Positions 1 to 7,517 of a stretch of 29,443 bases of DNA are shown here, piece by piece (within the stretch, counting starts at the first letter, position 1; each line of letters opens with the position of its first letter). Location of the stretch: assembly GCA_040391535.1 (NCBI GenBank), contig JBEBXQ010000049.1, positions 1-29,443 of the forward strand, in the 5' to 3' direction. The notes under the pieces were generated by a model. That model searched no databases and was not told where the DNA came from. It saw nothing but the letters and a program-made list of their open reading frames with translations. The stretch comes from JBEBXQ01 sp040391535. GTDB taxonomy: Bacteria > Bacteroidota > Bacteroidia > Cytophagales > Spirosomataceae. The position numbers and the translations under genes were made by a program.

Positions 1-64
1 TTTCAGCAGAATAAGAGAAAGCATCCGGTTCAGAACTACTCCCGTTTACTGCGGATGCATACAT
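1..64 (-). CDS. Possible 5' end of a divergent gene cut by the left edge (weak)
   Basis: A minus-strand ATG at 64-62 opens a frame that runs off the left edge and encodes a protein-like start, MYASAVNGSSSEPDAFSYSA. It would be divergent from the M3 peptidase. The plus strand is also open in frame 1 from base 1 to a TAA at 160-162, so either reading, or neither, may be real. A 7-bp inverted repeat (GCATCCG at 21-27, CGGATGC at 52-58) lies inside. I do not recognise a family in either frame. Confidence 0.15.
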   Translation of the reverse strand, partial: MYASAVNGSSSEPDAFSYSAE

Positions 65-183
65 TTCCCGGTATTTGGATTAATCACCTTTTAGCCCGAA
101 TTTTGCGGATTAAAATTCCATCCTTCATCAACAACGGAGATGGAAATCTTTGTACTTCTTAATTTTCAATGGTTTTAATGATG

Positions 184-2295
184 ATGAAACCCAAACATTT
201 CTTGTATCTGCTTATGACAATCCCTTTGGCTACTTCCTGCGATTCGTCAGAAACGACAGCAGAGAAAAATCCATTACTGGCACCTTACTCAACACCTTAT
301 GAGGTACCTCCTTTCAATCTGATCAAAGATGAACATTACCGTCCGGCATTTGATGAAGCACTGAAACAACATGCAGCGGAGATTGAAGCAATCGTGGCGC
401 AATCAGAAGCACCTGATTTTGCCAATACGATAGAGGAGTTTGAACGCAGCGGTGATCTTCTCAGCCGCGTTTCGAGGGTTTTTTATAACCTCAACAGTGC
501 GCATACCAACGATTCACTGCAGGCAATTGCCCAGTCACTGGCTCCAGTCATTTCCAAGCACCAGGACAACATTATGCTGAATGAGCAATTATTCGGACGG
601 GTGAAAACTGTTTGGGAACAGAAAGATAATCTGGGGTTATCGGTAGAACAGGCTACATTACTGGAAGATACTTACAAAAGTTTCATCAGAAGTGGTGCTA
701 ACCTGACGGAAGACCAGAAACAAACGCTCCGTGACATCAATGCGGAAATATCGTTACTGACGGTTAAGTTCGGACAAAATGTGCTGGCAGAAACCAACAG
801 TTATGAGCTGGTTGTAGATAACGAGGCAGATCTGGCCGGTTTACCGGACGCGCTGAAAGCGGCGGCGGCTGAAACTGCTAAGGAAAAAGGTAAAGAAGGT
901 AAATGGGTCTTTACCCTGCATAATCCGAGTGTAATGCCTTTTCTGCAATATGCTTCCAATCGTGAGCTGCGGGAAAAAATCTGGCACGCCTACAAACAGA
1001 GAGGCGATAATGACAACAGTAACGACAACAAGGAGATACTGCTGAAGCTGGCTAATCTCCGACTTCAGAAAGCCAATTTGCTGGGCTATGCTTCTCATGC
1101 ACATTACGTTCTGGAAGAGTCCATGGCAGAAAATCCGGACAATGTGTACAGATTACTGAACAGCCTCTGGACACCTGCCCTGAAAAAATCCAAAACAGAA
1201 GCCGCTGACATACAGAAAGAGATTACAGCAGAAGGAGGCAGTTTTAAAGCAGCTCCGCATGACTGGCGCTATTATACGGAGATTGTCCGTAAAAAGCGTT
1301 TTTCACTGGATGAAAATGAAATGAAGCCCTATTTCAGTCTGAAAAGTGTGAGAGAAGGTGCTTTTGATGTGGCTCACCGGTTATACGGACTGAATTTCAA
1401 AGCACTTGATAATGTACCTGTTTACCATCCTGATGTGGAAGTTTATGAAGTAACTGAAGCAGACGGAACACATGTAGGTATTCTCTATGCCGATTTTTTC
1501 CCGCGTGAATCCAAAAGAGGCGGAGCCTGGATGACCTCCTACCGTCCGCAAAAAACGGAAAACGGTAAGCGCGTTGCTCCGGTTATTTCGATAGTCTGTA
1601 ACTTCACCAAGCCTGTCGGGGACACCCCTGCTTTGCTCACTTTTGATGAGGTAACGACTTTATTCCACGAGTTTGGCCACTCGTTACATGGTCTGTTGTC
1701 GAATGTACAATACCAGAGCCTTGCCGGGACTTCTGTTCCCCGCGATTTCGTAGAATTACCTTCTCAGATCATGGAAAACTGGGCAGCCGATTCAGAAGTA
1801 TTGAAGTTATATGCCAAACATTATCAGACCGGAGAAATCATTCCGGATGAGCTGGTTACCAAAATGAAGAATGCCGGTACATTTGATCAGGGATTTGCAA
1901 CGGTAGAATACCTGGCAGCCTCCTTACTTGATCTGAATTACCATGCGGCACAAAAGCAGCTGCCGGCTGACGTACGCCGTTTTGAAAATGAATCGATGCA
2001 GAAAATCGGACTGATCAGCGAAATCATACCACGTTACCGCAGTACGTATTTCAGCCATATTTTTTCAGGAGGCTACTCTTCCGGGTATTACAGCTACATC
2101 TGGTCGGCCGTGCTGGATACCGATGCCTTTGCTGCATTTAAAGAAAAGAACCTGTTTGATCAGGAACTGGCGAAGTCGTTCCGCAGCAATGTTCTTGAAA
2201 AAGGGGGTACAGAAAAATCAGCTGAACTCTACAGGAAATTCCGGGGATCTGATCCTGATCCTGTGCATCTGATGAAAAAACGGGGGCTGAATTAA
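184..2295 (+). CDS. M3-family zinc oligopeptidase, lipoprotein (peptidyl-dipeptidase Dcp-like)
   Basis: This is a zinc metallopeptidase of family M3 (oligopeptidase A / peptidyl-dipeptidase Dcp / thimet oligopeptidase), which breaks down short peptides. The zinc motif HEFGH is at residues 500-504 when counted from the upstream ATG at 169, and the third ligand is Glu529 in DFVELPSQ; the 29-residue spacing from the first His is that of the family. Length, about 703-708 residues, is normal for Dcp-like proteins. The N-terminus has a hydrophobic stretch ending in LATSC (Cys24 from ATG 169), a lipoprotein signal, so the enzyme is probably anchored in the periplasm or envelope. ATGs lie at 169, 178, 181 and 184; I prefer 184 because MKPKHF gives the tidiest signal peptide. 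A one-mismatch -7 element, AATCTTTG, is at 145-152. The gene ends in its own terminator and looks monocistronic. Dcp versus OpdA-type specificity cannot be decided from sequence. Confidence 0.95.
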   Translation: MKPKHFLYLLMTIPLATSCDSSETTAEKNPLLAPYSTPYEVPPFNLIKDEHYRPAFDEALKQHAAEIEAIVAQSEAPDFANTIEEFERSGDLLSRVSRVFYNLNSAHTNDSLQAIAQSLAPVISKHQDNIMLNEQLFGRVKTVWEQKDNLGLSVEQATLLEDTYKSFIRSGANLTEDQKQTLRDINAEISLLTVKFGQNVLAETNSYELVVDNEADLAGLPDALKAAAAETAKEKGKEGKWVFTLHNPSVMPFLQYASNRELREKIWHAYKQRGDNDNSNDNKEILLKLANLRLQKANLLGYASHAHYVLEESMAENPDNVYRLLNSLWTPALKKSKTEAADIQKEITAEGGSFKAAPHDWRYYTEIVRKKRFSLDENEMKPYFSLKSVREGAFDVAHRLYGLNFKALDNVPVYHPDVEVYEVTEADGTHVGILYADFFPRESKRGGAWMTSYRPQKTENGKRVAPVISIVCNFTKPVGDTPALLTFDEVTTLFHEFGHSLHGLLSNVQYQSLAGTSVPRDFVELPSQIMENWAADSEVLKLYAKHYQTGEIIPDELVTKMKNAGTFDQGFATVEYLAASLLDLNYHAAQKQLPADVRRFENESMQKIGLISEIIPRYRSTYFSHIFSGGYSSGYYSYIWSAVLDTDAFAAFKEKNLFDQELAKSFRSNVLEKGGTEKSAELYRKFRGSDPDPVHLMKKRGLN

Positions 2296-2325
2296 TCAGG
2301 AACTACCTGTTTTAAAGGTATAGAG

Positions 2326-2362
2326 AAAAAATGCCGTGAAAATCGTTTCACGGCATTTTTTT
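2326..2362 (+). terminator. Rho-independent terminator of the M3 peptidase gene
   Basis: A perfect stem (2326-2341 with 2346-2361; core ATGCCGTGAAA / TTTCACGGCAT) closes on the 4-base loop ATCG and runs into a T tract. It begins about 30 bases after the stop codon. Confidence 0.9.
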
Positions 2363-2398
2363 GTAATTATGATCTTTACGTCTTAGTTAAGCAAAGGT

Positions 2399-2588
2399 TT
2401 AATCAGGTTTTCCATTGGTTTTTACATCGGCAATGGGTCGCGTATTCTCTATTGTGCCATCAGACTTAACATAAACCTGCAAATGATTGAAGTGGATTTA
2501 ACGTCGCCAATCAGCGCAGGGCTACTTCATTCATATGCTTTTGTACTACCCACCCCAGCCACTTCCTGGGCCACAACATTATTATTCC
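2399..2588 (-). pseudogene. Possible decayed gene remnant downstream of the epimerase
   Basis: The stretch between the epimerase stop and the peptidase terminator has no intact gene, but its minus strand reads like broken coding sequence. One frame (about 2588 to 2535) gives NNNVVAQEVAGVGSTKAYE and then a TGA; beyond it the same frame continues SSPALIGDVKSTSII. A different frame then carries LQVYVKSDGTIENTRPIADV and ends at a TAA at 2401-2399. One nonsense change plus one frameshift would turn this into a single reading frame. I recognise no family, and a chance open stretch is possible. Confidence 0.3.
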
Positions 2589-3766
2589 CGCCTCATTTCC
2601 AGTCTGCGCCACATCTCCGCACATGCTCTTGCATTATGGTAGGGACATTTCCAGAAACTGATCTTATCGCCTTTCACCGGAATACCATCTGCTTTCACAC
2701 TCCCATACCATTCCCCTTTCTCCTTGTCGATAAAATGATTCTGAATATATTCCCAGCTTCGTTTTGACCTTTCATTGTATGAAGTGTCACCACTCAGCTG
2801 ATAAGCATTGTAGAATCCGACCAGCTGCTCAGCCAAAACCCACCAACTGCGCTCTGTATTGGTTTCTCCCGTCTCAGGATTAAATTCATAGTTCAACGCA
2901 CCGTCATGCGCAAGCCCGGCAGTTGCAGCCTGTGCCATCTGCAGGGAAATCCGTTTTGTTTTATCAATCAATGGGGGATTTTTTAAAATCTCAGCGGTTT
3001 CATAAAACAACCAGGAAGCTTCTATATCGTGACCATAGGAAATGACATTATCCTTCGGCTTCCAGTTTTCATCAAAAAACAACTTCATCTGCGAAGTATT
3101 TTTATCAATAATTTTATCCTGAATCACCTCCAGCATGGCTGCAGTCTGTTTACCAAGTAAAGCATCCGGCCAGACCGTATAGAGATTGGTATAAGCTTCC
3201 AGCAGATGAAGATGTGTATTCATACTTTTAATCCAGGGCTTCCTGCTCAGAATATAATCGTCGGTTGCAGACCAGTCTTTGTTAAAGGCTTCCCGGTACC
3301 CTCCGTTTACAGGATCTAAAGCATGCTTCTCTACTAAAGAAAAGATCTCTTTCGCTTTTTCCAGTGCAGGGGTATAATTTGTTATTCTGTAATATTCGCT
3401 TAAACCGTAAATGGCGAATGCCTGTCCGTAAATCTGTTTTCTGGTATCTGCAGGTGTATTATCCGCATTGACAGACCAGTAAACACCACCATGCTCCTGG
3501 TCATAAAAGTATCTGATAATCTGCTGAAAGGCGCGATCGGCCAGGGTCAAATATTTACTCTCTTTCAGCAAACGATGCGCCAGAGAAAATGTCCAGAGAA
3601 TCCGGGCATTCAGAACAACCGATTTCGCAGCCTCGGTCATCGGCATATTTTCAGCGGTAACCCTGCCATAAAACCCACCCCGCTGCACATCCGGACTATA
3701 TTTTTCCCAATATTTCAGGATATTTCTAAGCTCTTGCTCAAAGGCCTGCGAAGTAAACGGTTCCAT
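2582..3766 (-). CDS. AGE-family epimerase, probably cellobiose 2-epimerase
   Basis: This is an N-acylglucosamine 2-epimerase (AGE) superfamily protein of (alpha/alpha)6-barrel type. It carries the three histidine-bearing blocks known from cellobiose 2-epimerases: MNTHLHLLEAYT, SYGHDIEASWLF and WKCPYHNARAC. Such enzymes epimerise the reducing-end glucose of cellobiose or related beta-1,4 disaccharides to mannose, as in beta-mannan use. Two starts are possible: a TTG at 3832 (416 residues) or the ATG at 3766 (394 residues). I choose 3766 because the family begins near MEPFTSQAF, 394 is a typical length, and the TTG lies in the T tract of the upstream terminator. No signal peptide is visible, so it is cytoplasmic. 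No mannoside phosphorylase or glycosidase sits beside it, so the substrate is inferred from motifs alone; a monosaccharide-acting AGE enzyme is less likely. Confidence 0.9.
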   Translation of the reverse strand: MEPFTSQAFEQELRNILKYWEKYSPDVQRGGFYGRVTAENMPMTEAAKSVVLNARILWTFSLAHRLLKESKYLTLADRAFQQIIRYFYDQEHGGVYWSVNADNTPADTRKQIYGQAFAIYGLSEYYRITNYTPALEKAKEIFSLVEKHALDPVNGGYREAFNKDWSATDDYILSRKPWIKSMNTHLHLLEAYTNLYTVWPDALLGKQTAAMLEVIQDKIIDKNTSQMKLFFDENWKPKDNVISYGHDIEASWLFYETAEILKNPPLIDKTKRISLQMAQAATAGLAHDGALNYEFNPETGETNTERSWWVLAEQLVGFYNAYQLSGDTSYNERSKRSWEYIQNHFIDKEKGEWYGSVKADGIPVKGDKISFWKCPYHNARACAEMWRRLEMRRE

Positions 3767-3830
3767 AGCTGCGGTCTGTTCTGTTATAAGATTTATTGGC
3801 AAATAAGTTACACATTTTTGCAATGCTGTC

Positions 3831-3869
3831 AAAAAAAGAATGGCCGCCCGCTACCGGACAGCCATTCTT
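3831..3869 (-). terminator. Terminator of the pyruvate dehydrogenase E2 gene
   Basis: The stem AAGAATGGC (3836-3844) pairs with GCCATTCTT (3861-3869), with partial pairing inside the loop. On the minus strand it is followed by a run of seven T (3837-3831). It separates the E2 transcript from the epimerase gene and argues that the epimerase has its own promoter. Confidence 0.8.
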
Positions 3870-3894
3870 ATCTCTATCATATTTTTCAGCTGCC

Positions 3895-5523
3895 TTATAC
3901 CAGCATACTGAATGGATTCTCCAGGTATTTTTTCACTGTATTCAGGAATAATGCACCAAGCGCACCATCTACCACACGGTGATCACATGACAAGGTTACC
4001 TTCATCACGTTGGTCGGATAAACAGAACCGTCTTCATTGAAAGCCGGTACTTTTTTAATCGCCCCCACAGCCAGAATACAGGAATCAGGCGGATTGATAA
4101 TTGCGGTAAAATCTTCAATTCCGAACATCCCTAAGTTAGATACAGAGAACGTATTACCTTCCCAATCTTTAGGCTGCAGTTTTTTGTCTTTTGCTTTGCC
4201 GGCGTAGTCCTTCACTTCTGTAGAAATAGCCGAAAGTGTTTTCTTGTCGGCATCCCGGACAACAGGTACCAGCAAGCCCTCATCTACTGCTACGGCAACA
4301 CCTACGTTTACATAATTGTAACGACGGATTTTATCACCGAGCCATGCAGAATTCACCTCAGGATGTTTTTTAAGCGCAAGCGAACACGCTTTAATCACCA
4401 TATCATTGAATGAGATTTTCGCTGAACTGCTTTCGTTCAGCTGCGGACGCAACGCCATTGCCTTATCCATGTTGATTTCCATGGTCAGGTAAAAATGCGG
4501 GGCAGTGAACAGGCTATCGCTCAAGCGACGGGCTATGGTCTTCCTCATCTGAGAAATCGGAAGATCTTCAAAATTGCCCTGTTCAGGTGCCGCAGGTGCA
4601 GACGCAACAGCTTTCGCCGGAGTTTCTGCAGAGGCAGCCGGAGCAGCTTTAGGTGCAGCTGACCTGAACTCATCAATATCACGTTTCACGATACGGCCGT
4701 TTTCACCGGAACCTGCAACCTGACGGAGATCAATACCTTTTTCTTCAGCAAGTTTTTTTGCTAAAGGAGATGCTTTAAGACGATCAGACGCATCTGACGA
4801 AGAACCGGCAGCCTGTGCAGCAGCAGAACCGGCAGCCGGTTCAGAAACAGGCCGGGCAGATGCTGTTTCTGTATCACCGGAGGCCGCTCCAAGCAACGCT
4901 TCAAAGTCGGCACCAGGCTCACCCACGACAGCAATAACCGCATCAACGGGAACGGCTTCGCCTTCTTTAACACCAATATAAAGCAGCGTACCTTCTTCAT
5001 ATGCTTCCAGTTCCATGGTCGCCTTATCGGTCTCCACTTCGGCCAGAATATCACCTGATTTAACAGTATCACCTACCTTTTTCTGCCATGAAACAAGGGT
5101 TCCTTCTTCCATGGTATCGCTCATTTTGGGCATACGGATAATTTCAGCCTTAATGGCTGAAGTATCTATAGCGGCTTTTTTTACAGGTTCAGCAGCAGGG
5201 GCCGGAGCCTCTTCAGCCGGAGCATCGGCAGAGGAACTGTTTTCTGCGGCACCACCTTCATTAAGCAATGCCTGAAAATCCTCTCCTTTGGTACCAACAA
5301 CTGCGATAATGCCGTTAACCGGAACCGATTGTCCCTTTTCAATGCCGATATGAAGAAGTGTACCCTCTTCATAAGCTTCAAGCTCCATGGTCGCTTTATC
5401 GGTTTCTACTTCGGCAATAATATCACCGGATTTAATCTCATCTCCCACCTTCTTATGCCATTCTGCGATAACCCCTTCTTCCATGGTATCGCTCATTTTG
5501 GGCATACGGATTACTTCTGCCAT
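3895..5523 (-). CDS. Pyruvate dehydrogenase complex E2, dihydrolipoamide acetyltransferase
   Basis: E2 core enzyme, 542 residues, that moves the acetyl group from lipoyl to coenzyme A in the pyruvate dehydrogenase complex. In order: lipoyl domain 1 (about 1-80, lipoyl Lys43 in ETDKATMELEAYEEGTLL), an Ala/Pro/Glu-rich linker, lipoyl domain 2 (about 125-205, Lys167 in the same sequence), a second Ala-rich linker, a peripheral subunit-binding domain (about 248-286, ASPLAKKLAEEKGID...GSGENGRIVKRDI) and the catalytic domain (about 318-542) with the active-site motif SCDHRVVDG, His515. The repeated MPKMSDTMEEG start is typical of the pyruvate type and unlike the 2-oxoglutarate E2 at the right end of the window (PPVGESI). 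The two lipoyl domains are strikingly alike even at DNA level. E1 and E3 genes are not adjacent. It lies 149 bp downstream of lepA, leaving room for its own promoter; only a one-mismatch -7 element was seen there. Confidence 0.96.
   Translation of the reverse strand: MAEVIRMPKMSDTMEEGVIAEWHKKVGDEIKSGDIIAEVETDKATMELEAYEEGTLLHIGIEKGQSVPVNGIIAVVGTKGEDFQALLNEGGAAENSSSADAPAEEAPAPAAEPVKKAAIDTSAIKAEIIRMPKMSDTMEEGTLVSWQKKVGDTVKSGDILAEVETDKATMELEAYEEGTLLYIGVKEGEAVPVDAVIAVVGEPGADFEALLGAASGDTETASARPVSEPAAGSAAAQAAGSSSDASDRLKASPLAKKLAEEKGIDLRQVAGSGENGRIVKRDIDEFRSAAPKAAPAASAETPAKAVASAPAAPEQGNFEDLPISQMRKTIARRLSDSLFTAPHFYLTMEINMDKAMALRPQLNESSSAKISFNDMVIKACSLALKKHPEVNSAWLGDKIRRYNYVNVGVAVAVDEGLLVPVVRDADKKTLSAISTEVKDYAGKAKDKKLQPKDWEGNTFSVSNLGMFGIEDFTAIINPPDSCILAVGAIKKVPAFNEDGSVYPTNVMKVTLSCDHRVVDGALGALFLNTVKKYLENPFSMLV
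5102..5511 (-). repeat. Tandem duplication of lipoyl-domain coding sequence
   Basis: The two lipoyl domains of the E2 gene share long identical DNA. The 38 bases at 5102-5139 and 5474-5511 are identical, covering the codons for RMPKMSDTMEEG and neighbours. The regions around the lipoylated lysines (about 4995-5040 and 5367-5412) also differ at only a few positions. This indicates a recent internal duplication or ongoing gene conversion between the domains. Confidence 0.85.
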
Positions 5524-5672
5524 ATAAATTGGTTAGGTAAAATTTAGTGTTCGTATCTTATTTAAAACAGACAACTTTTCAGCCAAAGTAACAAAATTTG
5601 ACCAATTAGCAGGTCTTTATCTTAAAATAATTTTAGCTGTATATTCAGTAAAACAAGGATCAAAGTCAGCAA

Positions 5673-7460
5673 TCAGTTGATTTTCAAGACGGCCATAAAC
5701 GCCTCCTGAGGAATTTCCACATTCCCTACCTGACGCATACGTTTCTTTCCTTTTTTCTGTTTTTCAAGGAGTTTCCGCTTTCTTGAAATGTCACCACCGT
5801 AACATTTCGCCAATACGTCTTTCCGCATTGCCTTTACAGTCTCACGGGCAATGACTTTCTGCCCGATAGCAGCCTGGATAGCAATTTCAAACATCTGACG
5901 GGGAAGCAGCTCTCTGAGTTTTTCACAAAGTTTTTTACCCCAGTCATAGGCTTTACTACGGTGAACAATGGCAGACAATGCATCCACGCGCTCGCCGTTC
6001 AGCATAATGTCAAGTTTCACCATATCCGATTCCTGAAATCCGGTGAGTTCATAATCCAGTGATGCGTAACCCCTGGAAATAGTCTTAAGCTTATCAAAGA
6101 AATCAAATACCACTTCAGCCAAAGGCATCGAAAACTGTAGTTCTACACGATCAGCTGTCAGGTAAACCTGATTTTTCAAAACCCCTCTTTTGTCCATACA
6201 AAGACCGATAATCGGACCGATATATTCAGACTTCGAAATAATTTGCGCATTAATAAACGGCTCTTCAATGAAATCGATGAAATTAGGATCGGGCATTTCG
6301 GAAGGGGCGCTTACTTTCAGGATTTCACCTTTGGTATTCATCACCGTAAACTGAACAGAGGGAACGGTGGTGATGACGGTCATGTCAAATTCACGCTCCA
6401 GTCTTTCCTGAACAATTTCCATGTGGAGCATCCCCAGAAACCCGCAACGGAATCCAAAACCCAAAGCTGCTGACGTTTCTGGTTCCCAGACCAAAGCCGC
6501 ATCGTTCAGCTGCAACTTCTCCATGGCTTCACGAAGTTCTTCATATTCACTGGTTTCAACCGGATAAATACCTGCAAAAACCATTGGTTTCACTTCTTCA
6601 AAACCTCTGATCATAGATGACGAAGGGCGGTGAATATGAGTCATTGTGTCACCCACCTTCACTTCCTTAGCCACTTTAATTCCCGAAATAAGGTAACCGA
6701 CATCCCCGCACTCCACAACACTTTTAGGTTCTTTATCCAGCCGGAGTGTTCCGATTTCCTCGGCGATATACTCCTTGCCGGTGGCCATGAATTTTACTTT
6801 GTCTCCTTTACGGATACTCCCGTTTTTTACACGGAAAATAACTTCAATGCCACGATAAGAATTAAAGACCGAGTCAAAAATCAAAGCCTGAAGCGGTGCT
6901 TCGGGGTCTCCTTCCGGTGCCGGTACTCTTTCTACGATAGCATTCAGAATGGCTTCAATTCCGATTCCTTCTTTACCACTGGCCGGAATAATATCTTCAC
7001 GGTTACAGCCAAGCAGGTCAACCATTTCATCTTTCACTTCTTCCGGCATGGCGCCTGGAAGATCTACTTTGTTCAGAACCGGGATAATGACCAGGTCATG
7101 ATTAATAGCAAGGTACAGATTAGAGATCGTCTGGGCTTCCGTCCCCTGTGATGCATCCACAAGCAGCAACGCTCCTTCGCAAGCTGCGATGGAGCGTGAT
7201 ACTTCGTATGAAAAGTCTACGTGACCAGGTGTGTCAATCAGATTCAGCGTATATTTCTCACCCTGATAAAGGTAATCCATCTGAATAGCATGGCTCTTAA
7301 TGGTAATTCCTCTTTCCCTTTCAAGGTCCATGTTATCAAGCAATTGCGCCTGCATCTGACGGTCAGTAACCGTCTTTGTAAATTCCAGCAGCCTGTCGGC
7401 CAAGGTACTTTTTCCGTGATCAATATGGGCAATAATGCAAAAATTGCGGATATTTTTCAT
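5673..7460 (-). CDS. lepA: Elongation factor 4 (LepA), ribosome back-translocase GTPase
   Basis: Translational GTPase LepA/EF4, 595 residues, the usual length. It binds ribosomes and promotes back-translocation or rescue of stalled elongation, or helps initiation and subunit biogenesis. GTP-binding motifs are in place: G1 AHIDHGKS (11-18), G3 DTPGH (76-80), G4 NKVD (130-133), G5 SGK (161-163). Further family marks are GFRCGFLGMLHMEI in the middle and the LepA-specific C-terminal domain with KCYGGDISRKRKLLEKQKKG, which contacts the tRNA/A-site region. No membrane segment is present. It starts 57 bp after the deaD-like gene on the same strand, and no terminator is visible between them, so the two translation-related genes may be co-transcribed. 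Confidence 0.98.
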   Translation of the reverse strand: MKNIRNFCIIAHIDHGKSTLADRLLEFTKTVTDRQMQAQLLDNMDLERERGITIKSHAIQMDYLYQGEKYTLNLIDTPGHVDFSYEVSRSIAACEGALLLVDASQGTEAQTISNLYLAINHDLVIIPVLNKVDLPGAMPEEVKDEMVDLLGCNREDIIPASGKEGIGIEAILNAIVERVPAPEGDPEAPLQALIFDSVFNSYRGIEVIFRVKNGSIRKGDKVKFMATGKEYIAEEIGTLRLDKEPKSVVECGDVGYLISGIKVAKEVKVGDTMTHIHRPSSSMIRGFEEVKPMVFAGIYPVETSEYEELREAMEKLQLNDAALVWEPETSAALGFGFRCGFLGMLHMEIVQERLEREFDMTVITTVPSVQFTVMNTKGEILKVSAPSEMPDPNFIDFIEEPFINAQIISKSEYIGPIIGLCMDKRGVLKNQVYLTADRVELQFSMPLAEVVFDFFDKLKTISRGYASLDYELTGFQESDMVKLDIMLNGERVDALSAIVHRSKAYDWGKKLCEKLRELLPRQMFEIAIQAAIGQKVIARETVKAMRKDVLAKCYGGDISRKRKLLEKQKKGKKRMRQVGNVEIPQEAFMAVLKIN

Positions 7461-7517
7461 GTAATTTATTTCAAATTCGGACGCTAATTTAAGAGACTGC
7501 TGTGAATTGGCAATATT

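Noticed and set aside
2483..2767. A 94-codon plus-strand open frame overlapping the end of the epimerase gene
   Set aside because: Most of it is antisense to a well-supported gene and it has no recognisable domain.
3767..3832. Longer epimerase start (TTG at 3832)
   Set aside because: It falls in the T tract of the upstream terminator, and the family's N-terminus matches the ATG at 3766.
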